Made by a program: the position numbers and the translations under genes | Assembly (NCBI GenBank): GCA_030377965.1 | Contig: JAUCGE010000001.1 | Coordinates: 1 to 64,000 of the forward strand | Direction of reading: 5' to 3' | Source: Desulfobacterales bacterium HSG16 | Lineage (GTDB): Bacteria > Desulfobacterota > Desulfobacteria > Desulfobacterales > HSG16 | DNA length: 64,000 nt | The notes under the pieces: generated by a model | The model's database searches: none | Told to the model about the DNA's origin: nothing | What the model saw: the letters and a program-made list of their open reading frames with translations, nothing else | Shown: positions 41,922 to 52,600 of the stretch, piece after piece | How the letters are laid out: each line of letters begins with the position of its first letter | Numbering within the stretch: the stretch's first letter is position 1

Positions 41922-44042
41922 TTATCCCAGGATATCCAGAGTCTTTGTCGCAGATTCTGGAATTGGCGTACCAGGTCCGAAAATACCTTTTACACCGGCT
42001 TTGTACAGAAAATCATAATCTCCCGGAGGGATGATTCCGCCAGCCACAACATGAATATCCTCACCACCTTCTTTTTTCAAGGCTTCTATCAACTGGGGTA
42101 CAAGGGTTTTGTGTCCGGCAGCAAGAGAAGATGCGCCCACGATATGAACATCGTTTTCAACAGCCATGCGAGCGGCTTCTTCAGGTGTCTGGAACATAGG
42201 ACTTAAATCCACGTCAAACCCGAGATCTGCATAAGCTGTTGCTACAACCTTGACTCCTCTGTCATGCCCGTCCTGTCCCATCTTGGTCAAGAGTATTCTG
42301 GGCCTGCGGCCGTTTTTCTCTTTAAAGGCTTCTGTCCGCTCCCGAAGTTTTGTTATCACATCACTGTCATGAAATTCAGCGGCATAAACTCCAGATATAC
42401 AATGGGTGGTGGCCACATATCTGCCAAAAACTTTTTCCATTGCATCCGAAACTTCCCCGACAGTGGCGCGCAGGCGCATAGCAGAAATCGAGGCTTCCAG
42501 AAGGTTGCCGTCAGATTCGGCAGTTTTTGTTATGGCTTCCAGAGCCTTTTGCACAGCATCGTTATCCCGTGATGCCTTGATTTCCTTAATTCTTGCGATC
42601 TGCTCATCACGAATGCTTGCGGGAACTTCCAGGACATCAAGTTCAAGATCTTCTTCGATCTTATACTTGTTCACGCCCACGATGGTCTCTTTACCCTGAT
42701 CAATCAGCGCCTGTTTACGGGCTGCCGATTCTTCGACCCTCTGTTTTGCCATGCCGGATTCGATGGCCTTGACCATACCGCCCATCTCTTCGACTTCATT
42801 TATAATTTTCTCAGCTTCCTTGATAATGCTCGCTGTCAGTGACTCGACATAATAGGAGCCGGCAAGAGGATCGACGACATTACATACCTGTGATTCTTCC
42901 TGAACGATAATCTGAGTATTTCTGGCAATTCTTGCACTGAAATCCGTAGGCAGGCCCACAGCTTCGTCAAAGGAATTTGTGTGCAGGCTCTGAGTTCCGC
43001 CCAGAACAGCTGACATACATTCCAATGTGGTTCTGATGACGTTGTTATAAGGGTCCTGAGCTGTCAGGCTCCAGCCGGATGTCTGGCAATGGGTTCTCAA
43101 CATCACGGATTTGGGATTTTTCGGGTTAAACTGGCTGACAAGCTTGTGCCACAGGTAACGGGCTGCTCTCAACATGGCAATTTCCATGAAAAAGTTCATG
43201 CCGATCCCGAAGAAAAAAGAAAGCCTGGGAGCAAATGTATCGATATCAAGCCCTGCTTTCAAGGCAGCACGGATATATTCCACACCGTCAGCAAGTGTAA
43301 AAGCTGTCTGCAACACGGAATTTGCACCCGCTTCCATCATATGATAGCCGCTGATGCTGATGGTGTTGTACTTGGGCATGTTTGTCGAACAGAATTCCAT
43401 GATATCAGATATAATCCGCATGGAAGGAGCAGGCGGATAAATATAGGTGTTACGAGTGAGGTATTCTTTAAGGATGTCGTTTTGAATGGTTCCGGTCAAC
43501 TGCTCGTGTGAAACTCCCTGCTCTTCGGCTGCCACGATGTAGCCTGCCAGAATAGGGAGAACAGCGCCGTTCATGGTCATGGAAACCGACATTTTATCTA
43601 AGGGTATCTGGTCGAACAGAATTTTCATATCCTCAACAGAATCAATGGCAACCCCGGCTTTTCCGATATCACCGGAAACCCTTGGATGATCGGAATCATA
43701 TCCTCTGTGCGTTGCCAGATCGAATGCAACTGAAAGCCCTTTTTGCCCGGCAGCAAGGTTTCTCCTGTAAAATGCGTTTGATTCTTTTGCCGTGGAAAAA
43801 CCAGCGTACTGGCGAATAGTCCAGGGCCTGCCCGCATACATTGTAGCCATAGGCCCTCTGACGTAGGGTGCCATGCCCGGCATTGTGTTGACACTTTCCA
43901 GACCTTCAATATCTTCTGCTGTATAAAGAGGTTTGACTTTTATGCCTTCAGGAGTTTCCCAATCCAGGGATTCAAGGGGTTTTCCTCTCAGTTGTTTTGT
44001 TGCAAGATCGTTCCATTTTTGCTGTTTCGGATGTTCTTTCAT
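41922..44042 (-). CDS. Methylmalonyl-CoA mutase
   Basis: A 706-residue single-chain mutase interconverting succinyl-CoA and (R)-methylmalonyl-CoA with adenosylcobalamin. Seen: N-terminal substrate barrel ([20 protein letters not shown], CoA-binding; [19 protein letters not shown]), and the C-terminal B12 domain with the cobalt-ligand motif DGHDRG near residue 600 followed by GASSLAAGH and GGIIPPGDY. Length matches the catalytic alpha-type chain, with no inactive partner subunit present. AAGGAG lies 7 nt before the ATG. Followed by its chaperone MeaB. Confidence 0.97.
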   Translation of the reverse strand: MKEHPKQQKWNDLATKQLRGKPLESLDWETPEGIKVKPLYTAEDIEGLESVNTMPGMAPYVRGPMATMYAGRPWTIRQYAGFSTAKESNAFYRRNLAAGQKGLSVAFDLATHRGYDSDHPRVSGDIGKAGVAIDSVEDMKILFDQIPLDKMSVSMTMNGAVLPILAGYIVAAEEQGVSHEQLTGTIQNDILKEYLTRNTYIYPPAPSMRIISDIMEFCSTNMPKYNTISISGYHMMEAGANSVLQTAFTLADGVEYIRAALKAGLDIDTFAPRLSFFFGIGMNFFMEIAMLRAARYLWHKLVSQFNPKNPKSVMLRTHCQTSGWSLTAQDPYNNVIRTTLECMSAVLGGTQSLHTNSFDEAVGLPTDFSARIARNTQIIVQEESQVCNVVDPLAGSYYVESLTASIIKEAEKIINEVEEMGGMVKAIESGMAKQRVEESAARKQALIDQGKETIVGVNKYKIEEDLELDVLEVPASIRDEQIARIKEIKASRDNDAVQKALEAITKTAESDGNLLEASISAMRLRATVGEVSDAMEKVFGRYVATTHCISGVYAAEFHDSDVITKLRERTEAFKEKNGRRPRILLTKMGQDGHDRGVKVVATAYADLGFDVDLSPMFQTPEEAARMAVENDVHIVGASSLAAGHKTLVPQLIEALKKEGGEDIHVVAGGIIPPGDYDFLYKAGVKGIFGPGTPIPESATKTLDILG

Positions 44043-44110
44043 TCAATGCTCCTTAAATTTTTTTGCCGCTAAATTTTTTTACCACCTGGAAAAAACCGAT
44101 AATTTTCCGT

Positions 44111-44515
44111 TTAGTCTCTTTGGCACAACTCCACCAGCACACCATTGGTGGCTTTGGGATGCAAAAATGCGATCTTAGCTCCCCCGGCTCCGATTCTGGG
44201 GGTTTTATCTATTAACTGGATACCTTTTTCTTTAAGCTCGCTCAAAGCTTCTTCAATATTTTCCACCCGGAAAGCCACATGCTGAATTCCCTGCCCCTTT
44301 TTCTCAATAAATTTTGCTACAGGCCCGTCGGGCGCTGTAGATTCCAGCAGTTCAACTTCACTTTCGCCTACTGGAAAAAAAGCGGTGGTCACTTTCTGGG
44401 CTTCCACAGTTTCAGCTCCTTCGAATTTGAGTCCTAAAACATCTGACCAGAAATTTTTTCCTTCTTCAATACTGTTGATGGCAATGCCGAGATGGTCAAT
44501 TTTAAGTATCTTCAT
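44111..44515 (-). CDS. mce: Methylmalonyl-CoA epimerase
   Basis: A 134-residue vicinal-oxygen-chelate protein. Seen: DHLGIAINSIEEGKNFW at the start (metal His), VELLESTAPDGPVAKFIEKKG, GIQHVAFRVENIEEAL (second His), and FLHPKATNGVLVELCQ with the metal Glu. It converts the (S)- to (R)-epimer for the mutase encoded 68 nt downstream. AAAGGAG precedes the ATG. Confidence 0.95.
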   Translation of the reverse strand: MKILKIDHLGIAINSIEEGKNFWSDVLGLKFEGAETVEAQKVTTAFFPVGESEVELLESTAPDGPVAKFIEKKGQGIQHVAFRVENIEEALSELKEKGIQLIDKTPRIGAGGAKIAFLHPKATNGVLVELCQRD

Positions 44516-44574
44516 GTGTTCACTCCTTTTACCCTGAATTTTTCATTGTAATTTTGTTTTTGATTTTGTTTTTA

Positions 44575-45156
44575 TCATTTTGAAATAGCTCGCCATACCA
44601 TTTCAAACAATTGATTGGCATTTTCGGACAGGCTCTCTTTCTGCCCCCTGGATATCCACATGAAAAAAAAACGCTGAACCATACCCATGATAAAATCAAG
44701 CAGTATCCCGGCCTGAACTTCCGAATTTAAAATTCCCTGTTCCTGTCCATCCCTGAGTACATCCAGAAACATGTTCATCATTTTCTTCTGCTGAAAGGTT
44801 TCATTCGCCATCCAGGTTTTCATCGGAAGAGTCATGAACAGGATTCTTCCCAGTTCTGGATGTCTTTCGTAATAATCTATCTGCAACCAGAACACTTTTC
44901 TAAGTTTCTCTTTCAGATCCTCAATTCCCTGAAGATGATCCATGATTCGATCAGTCAATTTTCCGAGCCAGATATCGACAAATGAGAATACGAGATTTTC
45001 CTTGCTGCCATAATAATTATATATGCTGCTGAAGCTTATACCCGCTTTTTTCGCCACTTCACGGATATTAGCCTTATGAAAGTCAGAATTTGAAAAGACT
45101 TCCATGACCGCACTTTCCAGGCGCTCGTGGATTTCAGGCTTAAAATGTCGGCTCAT
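44575..45156 (-). CDS. TetR-family regulator
   Basis: A 193-residue TetR-type repressor. Seen: N-terminal helix-turn-helix (VFSNSDFHKANIREVAKKAGIS, FSSIYNYYGSKENLV) and an all-helical ligand domain rich in Phe and Met. First gene of the minus-strand methylmalonyl-CoA operon, 59 nt before the epimerase, so it likely controls the operon including itself. A palindrome GAACAATGTTC at the predicted promoter is a candidate operator. An acyl-CoA ligand would make sense but is not shown. Confidence 0.9.
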   Translation of the reverse strand: MSRHFKPEIHERLESAVMEVFSNSDFHKANIREVAKKAGISFSSIYNYYGSKENLVFSFVDIWLGKLTDRIMDHLQGIEDLKEKLRKVFWLQIDYYERHPELGRILFMTLPMKTWMANETFQQKKMMNMFLDVLRDGQEQGILNSEVQAGILLDFIMGMVQRFFFMWISRGQKESLSENANQLFEMVWRAISK

Positions 45157-45262
45157 GATAGAAAACCAGCCAAAATAATGATGTTACGGTGTTTTTTCAT
45201 CAATAACCACTTGTTTATTCAGTTTTTTAAATTTACAATCCATTAATCGCCCCCGATTCTTG

Positions 45263-45299
45263 GAACAATGTTCTATAACAAGAGCAGACAGCTTGTCAA
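45263..45299 (-). promoter_or_regulatory. Sigma-70-like promoter with overlapping palindrome, methylmalonyl-CoA operon
   Basis: Minus strand: TTGACA (45299-45294), 16-nt spacer, TATAGA (45277-45272), then the imperfect palindrome GAACATTGTTC (45273-45263) overlapping the end of the -10 box and the probable start site. A TetR dimer bound there would block polymerase. About 107 nt lie between it and the TetR ATG. Confidence 0.65.
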
Positions 45300-45459
45300 G
45301 CGCGAAATGGAGAAAATTTTTAAAATGAGTGTGATTCAGGAAAAAGCAGGTATGCGGTAGATGTTACCTGTTATCTTTGGGCTTGGTTTTAATATTTGCT
45401 TTGGATAATAGCCCTAAATTTCATTAAGCTCAATTATCCGGTCTGAAAATACAACACGT

Positions 45460-45987
45460 TTAATCATTTATAATATCCAGGACAGCGTCTGAAAAAGAGT
45501 CTCTGTTAAGTTCAAGATATTTGACTGAGGGAGGAGGCGTGGCAATTTTCCATTGTAAATTTTTATGTACGCCTTGTTTGTCCGGTTCATCATTTACAAC
45601 GATTTTTACAATTGACCCGTTTGCGTCTTTATCCACCAATAAAAATTTAACTGTTCCATTTTTGCCTTTCATATCAATCCTGCCTTTGGCATCTCCAATC
45701 AATATGGTTCCCACAGGTTCAAAAGATATCTGTTCATTGGCAATGGTTAAAATCAGTTTATCAGCCTTGTACTGGCCGATATTTTCTTCATATATGTCAA
45801 CAGGAACGAAATTATAAGCCACCATTTCATTGTCTTCATAGTCTTTCAGCCAGAGTTTGACCTTTTCATAAAACCGGCTGAGGTATTCTAGCCATTCGTT
45901 TTTTTGTTTTTCCCAATAGGTTCCACTGAATTCATTTTTTCGTTTTGACCTTTCCTCAATGAATTGATCAAGATCTCTTTTTCCCAT
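45460..45987 (-). CDS. Hypothetical protein
   Basis: A 175-residue soluble protein. The first 60 residues are helical and charged (RDLDQFIEERSKRKNEF, YWEKQKNEWLEYL, FYEKVKLWLKDYED); the remainder is beta-rich (VGTILIGDAKGRIDMKG, VKFLLVDKDANG). I do not recognise a family. GGAGG sits 5 nt before the ATG at 45987. It may be an immunity- or adaptor-like protein by its layout but nothing nearby supports this; no partner gene is adjacent. Confidence 0.75.
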   Translation of the reverse strand: MGKRDLDQFIEERSKRKNEFSGTYWEKQKNEWLEYLSRFYEKVKLWLKDYEDNEMVAYNFVPVDIYEENIGQYKADKLILTIANEQISFEPVGTILIGDAKGRIDMKGKNGTVKFLLVDKDANGSIVKIVVNDEPDKQGVHKNLQWKIATPPPSVKYLELNRDSFSDAVLDIIND

Positions 45988-46022
45988 TTTTTCCTCCAAT
46001 GATTGTCCTGTATCGAATTTAT

Positions 46023-46222
46023 GGCATCCTTCATATTCGTCAAAAAGTAGTTTACACTTTTTCTTATTCTGGCTTATTTTTTATTGCCTCATTTTGTCTG
46101 AATCAGGATTCTCAGGATTAAAGGATTTTCAAGATTTTCAAATGCTAATCCTGTTTATCCTTTAATCCTGAGAATCCTGATTCAGACATACGGAAAGTGT
46201 AAATTACTGAATGAAGGATGCC
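46023..46222. repeat. 200-bp inverted-repeat element (hairpin/MITE-like)
   Basis: Outer arms GGCATCCTTCAT (46023) and ATGAAGGATGCC (ending 46222), an imperfect middle part with AGTTTACAC and GTGTAAATT, and inner 32-bp arms 46095-46126 and 46157-46188 that are exact reverse complements (core AATCAGGATTCTCAGG). The spacer is 30 nt. No coding capacity. It separates the hypothetical gene from the Phd gene. Confidence 0.85.
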
Positions 46223-46275
46223 GAATTTATGTATTCCATTGTTTATTATATTGATACATGTCTCTATCAAAAATC

Positions 46276-46515
46276 TCATTTTCCCTCAAACCCCTCAAGT
46301 ATATGTTCCGGCAGTGGTGCATCAAAATCATCGGGAATATGAAATTCCCCCTTGCAAAGCCCGAACGGTCTTGGCTCGACAGCTTTTTTTTCAATATGCC
46401 TCAATTCGAAAACCGGTCTGCCGTCACGGGTGATAATGAATGTCTCGCCTGATTCAGCACGGCCAAGATAGGCAGGGAAGTTGCGTTCTATTTCTTTTAC
46501 ATTTACCTGAATCAT
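46276..46515 (-). CDS. Phd/YefM family antitoxin
   Basis: A 79-residue protein. Seen: the Phd/YefM start VNVKEIERNFPAYLGRAESGETFIITRDGRPVFEL, which dimerises and binds DNA, then a Pro/Asp-rich toxin-binding tail (PDDFDAPLPEHILEGF). GGAG lies close to the ATG. A toxin gene (PIN or RelE type) normally follows; here the downstream side holds the hairpin element, so it is an orphan. A frameshifted duplicate lies at 55838. Confidence 0.87.
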   Translation of the reverse strand: MIQVNVKEIERNFPAYLGRAESGETFIITRDGRPVFELRHIEKKAVEPRPFGLCKGEFHIPDDFDAPLPEHILEGFEGK

Positions 46516-46642
46516 AAAGTGTCTCCTTTTCTATAGCAGTATTTTGCCTGTGCATGAGTATTCCGAAAAGGGATTTTGTAGATTTTTTCCTCAGGATGTC
46601 AATAGTTGTCTGTCGAAGTTCTGGCACAAAAAATTGGTGAGA

Positions 46643-46681
46643 CCGTTCCGTTCCCGCATACAAAACGAGAACGAAACGGCA
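46643..46681 (-). terminator. Hairpin after the giant surface-protein gene
   Basis: On the minus strand CCGTTTCGTTCTCG pairs (two G-U pairs) with CGGGAACGGAACGG about ten bases further. It starts 9 nt beyond the stop codon of the 2219-residue protein. A T-run occurs only about 20 nt later, so terminator function is tentative. Confidence 0.45.
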
Positions 46682-46689
46682 CAAATACA

Positions 46690-49600
46690 TTAAGGCATTC
46701 CAGCAATATCTTGAAGGATATAGATGGCTTCAGGTATGCCGATTTGATCATCGTCATTCACATCCGCTTTTAAATCGACATTTTCGGATGGAATGCCGCT
46801 TATCACGCTCAACACTAGGACAGCATCTTCAAGATCGACGGTATCGTCACAATCCACATCTCCCGGATCACATGAATAGGAATCAGAATCAAGGGGGTCT
46901 GTTTGATCTTCTATCTCCCTTCCGTCTGAATTACCGTCATTATCCGAATCAATGTCCAGCGGGTCTGTTTTATATTCATACTCCCGAATATTTTCCAATC
47001 CGTCACCGTCATTGTCATTTTGGGAATCATCAATACCGGTATTCAATCCATGTGCGGTTTCCCAAACGTCATACATGCCATCTCCGTCAGCATCGGTTGC
47101 ATGAGATTTTACAGGGGTATTTAGAGCAGTCAATTGAGACGCGTTCCCTGAACCATCTATGGCCTGAATCCCGAAATAGTATTCTGTATCCGGATCAGGC
47201 ATTTCGATGGTCATCTCTTGAATTGTTCCGGCAGTTGCGGGTGCAGGGACATTATCAAGAGTGATGCATTCATCCCAGTTCGTCTCTGAAACAGGCTTTG
47301 TGCTGTACCGGATTTCATAGGCAAAAACACCTGCATTGTCGCTGACAGCCTTCCAATGCAGGTCAATGCTCCAACCTGTGCTACCCGTTTCAACCGTGAA
47401 ATCGGTTATGGAATTCGGTGGATCAGGATCATTTGCCTGCGATGCAAGAAACAATGCATAAGCGTCATACTCTATAGTTGCGAGACTGATGGCGAAATGT
47501 TTTTGATTAGCGTGACCACTCGGAATCAAATTCCAGGTTTGATTATGCATATCCCACCCGTACAGGTTCATTCCTGTTTTCTGTGAAAAAGAGGATATAT
47601 CGATATTCAAAACTATATTTTTGACTGTACCGATGCTGTTTGAAAAACCAAAACTCCAGGTATGGCCTGTATGTATTAATCCTGTATTTGGCGGTACGGG
47701 AGTTGTGTTGTTTACAATTGCAAATGCCCCTGAACCGCTGAAACTGTCTTGTGAATACACCATTTCAAGCTCACCGTTCGGCGCTTTATAACCTGAAACA
47801 GGTCCCATTTCTGTGCTGAATATTGCAAAAGGGTTGAGTGATTGAATGGAATTATCGCTCGCTTCAAGAATACCTGAATCATATTCGCAGCGTGCAGTTC
47901 CGGAATGCAAATTCGCAGCCGCCATTGTCAACGGCACGTTTACAGAATAGTTGTGGGATTGGGATAATTTCAGAATAGGCGATGTACTTAATGATGTTCC
48001 TGAAACCTTAATAGTCAATTGTTTCGGATCTGCATCGTCTGGAACGGCACTGATAATAAAACCGGACTCGTGACTGCTGCGAGCAGTCTTTCTTCGCGAA
48101 TCTGAAGATATCGGTAAAACAATTGTGTAAAAAGACGATTTCTGTTCAATAACAAGTTCGGCCTTTGCTCCCTTGAAATACGCTTCCAGGGTTTTACCTC
48201 TCAGAAGGCTGCCGCATTTGGTATCTCCAATTTTATCCGTTTTCCCCTGATAGCTTTTTCTATCTTTGGAAACAAGCCATACATCGGCATTGGAAATCGG
48301 CAAACCTTCCCGATCAACAACTGTTACAACAGCATCAAATATGTCATGAGATGCATTGGCAGCCGATCTTTTGGATGAAAAATTCCATTCGATAAAATTA
48401 ACTGTATTGCGATTCATCGTTAAAGGCTCATTTCTCTTTGTTCTGTCGCTTCCAGGATAACTCCCAGAAAGATGCGGAGGGAGGATCAGGTTGTTAAAAA
48501 ATGCGTCTGAAAAACCGGTGATGCCTTTTAATATAAAAAGCTGCCGAATATCGTTCTGATAGTATGATTTAAAATAATCCCAGCAACTGTCTTTTTTTAT
48601 GAAAAGTTGTTTTGTGACTTGGCTGGAAACATAAGGCTGGCTCCAGGGAAAATAATCCGTTGTATCGCTCATTTCATGGGAATTGTATTGATACTCCATG
48701 AGTTCATAATTTTTTGGGAATTCATTGGGTTCTCCGGAATCTCCGTCACGATTCAACCTGTACACCCAGCCTCCGTCACTTTTCTTTCTTCCTGTTCCGC
48801 TCAGATACTCATCATAAAATCCGAGCAGATAATGCCCCGACTCATGCCCTAATGTGGAATACCAGTTATATCCGTCCGGTTCTGCGCGTTCCCAGTCTTT
48901 TCCCATGTAGATATGATTCTCAATTCCATTATATCTATTTCCAAAAATATAGGCATACGGCCACACATTGTTTTTGATCTGTACATCACAATAATTCCAC
49001 TGATCCGTATCTTTGAATGCATTTTTTACCAATACCACATTCCTGACCACAAAATAGCCGTCAGTAAAATTGTACATGTAATCCGCATATTTTCTGAATC
49101 CTGTTTTCACTTTTTCATAAAAAGCCAGCGACTGCGCCTCTTCAAATGCAACCACCAGGTTCCATTCTATCTTGGGGTGTACAAGTTGCACCAAAATATT
49201 TCCTTGACTGTCTTTTAATGTATTTTGCAACGTTTTCCCCTGGCCTGGAAAATCATAATATGCGCCGTTCGCCGTCCGAATATCACTGGCCATGACAAAA
49301 TTATATCCTTTTCCGTTTATGGAGCCTGTGCTATTGGCAGCATAATACGGGTTTCTTGAACGGATATTATCGAAGTTCGAATCAACTCCTTTGGGAGTGT
49401 CAAAGCCGAAATATTCTTTATAAGCATAGAGTCTGGAATTGTCGTTGATATTTTGAAGTTGAATAATGCCCTGACTGTCGGTCACTCCACGCTCGGAATT
49501 TTCAGTATTCACTTTAACGTGGGAAGCGGAGACGCCTTCGCCTGAATCATAAATATTGTTTCCGTTTTTATCTATCCAGATTCTAAATCCCAGGCCATCT

Positions 49601-52600
49601 GCACCTGTTTTGAATGTTATCTGGTTTCCGTATGCAGTTCCTGCGCTGTTTGTAGCGTAAGCTCTGACATAATACGTTGTGTTTGATGAAAGCCCGGTGA
49701 TAGAACTGGAAAAAGAACCTGTTCCCGATCCGTTTGTTGTTTTGCTGTTGACTGTGGTCGGATTTTGCGACGTATTCCAGCAGATGCCTCGTGCGGTGAC
49801 TGTTGCACCGCCGTTTGATGTAACATTTCCTCCGGAATTTGCGGTTGTCTGGGTGATAGAACTTGCCGAGTAGGTTGTTACGGTCGGAATCGTAATTGCC
49901 TGGGGTGTGGTAAATGAAATCTGATTCCCGTAACCCGTTCCCAGGCTATTTATTGCGTATGCTCTGACATAATAAGTTGTATTTGGTAAAAGCCCAGTGA
50001 TGGAACTTGAAAAAGATCCGGTTCCTGATCCGTTCAATGTTTTACTATTGGCTGTGGTCGGATTTTGCGACGTATTCCAGCAGACACCTCTTGCCGTAAC
50101 AGTTGCACCGCCGTCTGATGTGACGTTTCCACCGGAAGCAGCATATGTCTGGGAGATCGATCCGACCGAGTAGGTTGTAATGATCGGAAGCGTAATTGCC
50201 TGGGGTGTGGTAAACGAAACCTGATTCCCGTAAGCCGTTCCTATACTGTTTGTTGCGTATGCTCTGACATAATAGGTTGTATTTGGTGAAAGCCCGCTGA
50301 TGGAACTTGAAAAAGATCCGATTCCCGATCCGTTCGATGTTTTGCTGTTGGCTGTGGTCGGATTTTGCGATGTATTCCAGCAGACACCTTTTGCCGTAAC
50401 ACTTGCGCCGCCATCAGATGTGACGTTTCCACCGGAAGCGGCAGATGTCTGGGAGATTGATCCGACCGAGTAGGTTGTAATGGTTGGAAGCGTAATTGCT
50501 TGGGGTGTGGTAAATGAAACTTGATTCCCGTAACCCGTTCCTATACTGTTTGTTGCGTATGCTCTGACATAATAGGTCGTATTTGGTGAAAGGCCGGTAA
50601 TGGAACTTGAAAAAGATCCGGTTCCCGATCCGTTCAATGTTTTGCTGTTTGCTGTGGTCGGATTTTGCGACGTGTTCCAACAGACACCTTTTGCCGTAAC
50701 ACTTGCGCCGCCGTCTGATGTGACGTTTCCTCCAGAATTCGCGGTTGTCTGAGTGATTGAGTTGGCCAAGTAGGTTGTTACGTTCGAGGGGATATGAAAG
50801 CATGAGTTTGTGCCTTGACTTTCGATTACCGCTGCTGAACCTCCAACAGAATTTATGGCGTTCACGGCATAAGAATAGGTTGTTCCGCAGGACAAACCAT
50901 AGTTGGTGTAAGATGTTACACCTGCGGGAGCTGTGTAATGCGGTAAGCCATCCCGTAAAATACTGAATCCTGTTTCATTATCACTGTTGTCAGTCCAAGA
51001 TAAATCAATCTGAGTTTCGGATATAGCGGTCAAAACTAAATTGCTTGGTGCATTTGGCGGTGTTACAGGACAAGTTGTCGTTTCGGACGCACTTGTTCCT
51101 GTCGATTCTTCGGAACCTATTCCAACAAGTTTGTATGCCCTGACTTCATAGGTATGGCTCATTCCGCAAACTATGCCATTAGAATCACTGAAGCTTGTTT
51201 CATTCTGCGGAACAACACCGTATACTATACCGTTTCGATAAATTCTGAATCCATCTTCATCGAGACTGTTATCAGTCCAAGACAAATCAATCTGAGTTCC
51301 GGAAGCCTCAATTGCGATTAGAGCGGTAGGCGCACATAATCCTGTTGTGGTGCTTGTGCTTATAGATGCTGAATCTCCGACAGAATTTGTGGCTTTCACT
51401 GCATAAGAATAGCTTGTTCCGCAGGTTAAACCAGAATCGGTATAAGAGGTTACATCAGCGCTCGTTGTGTGAAATGGAGTTGATGAGCCAACCAGAAAAA
51501 TTTTGAAACCAGTTTCATCACTGCTGTTATCAGTCCATGACAAATGTATCAATGTAGCAGTCGCGTTTGCGGCGATTAAACCTGTGGGTGCATTTGGTGG
51601 TAGTGTGCAAACCATAGTCACTCCGGTTGCTGCTGCCTCAATGGAATCTCCGACAGAATTTGTTGCTTTTACTGCATAAGAATAGGCTGCTCCACAGGCT
51701 AAACCAGAGTCGCTGTAGGAGATTGCATTAGCGGCAGTTGTGTAAATCAATGAACCATCCCTGAAAATCTTGAATCCTGTTTCATTCGCACTGTTATCCA
51801 TCCATGATAGATCAATCTGTGTTTGGGAAATATCGGATGCAATTAAAGCTGTGGGACTGTTGGGTTTTGCAGTGCCGCTACAAACCAGTGTGGTACAGAT
51901 TGTTGGTGTTGGTGTCTCAATAGAATCATTCGCTCCATCTGTTGCCTTAATTTCATAATTATAAGTTGTATTACATGTCAGGCCAGTATCACTATAAAAT
52001 GTTGTGTTAGCGCTGGTTGTATGAATCAGCACATTGTTTCTTAATATCTTGTATCCTGTCTCACTGCTGTTGGTATCCGTCCATGACAAATCAATTTGAG
52101 TTGAAAAAGGAGTTGCTGCGATATCTGTAGGAGGGGCAAGCGGGGACATAATAGCTATCGGAGTAGTTGCGACACTTGTAAAGGAGGTATTGCCTATTCC
52201 CTGAAGTGCTGGTGTATATGTTTGTACAACGACATAATAAGTGGTGCCTGGAGAAATAGTTATAGTCAGTTCTGTTGCCTCTTTATCAGTTGTTTGTCCT
52301 GCAAGAGTCCATGGACCTGTAAGTGATATTGTTGAATGCATAATCTGATAATAACCTCCAAAAAAATTACCTGGGGCTGGAAGAGGCGGGTCATAAGGCA
52401 TATTCCATGTGATTTTGGCACTGGTATCGGTTATATCTGTCGCAGCCACATTGGTGGGGGGAATGGTTTGCGTATTAATATCAAGAAAATGTTTCAAGTC
52501 AGTGTCATTATAATCCGAAGGGGCGATTTTGTTATAACTGAGATTGTAGTTGAGCGGGTATATTGCTAATGGTGAAAGAACACCTTCAATCTGATTTTCA

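Noticed and set aside
41872-44100. Cobalamin riboswitch controlling the mutase
   Set aside because: Gaps on either side of the mutase are under 100 nt and show no B12-box; control by TetR fits better.
46788-47264. Plus-strand frame of 158 codons inside the giant gene
   Set aside because: It is the complement of the Asp-rich calcium repeats; His/Arg-rich, no Shine-Dalgarno.
49600-50800. CRISPR-like regular spacing
   Set aside because: The 300-bp units are entirely repeated, coding and in frame; no short repeat with unique spacers.
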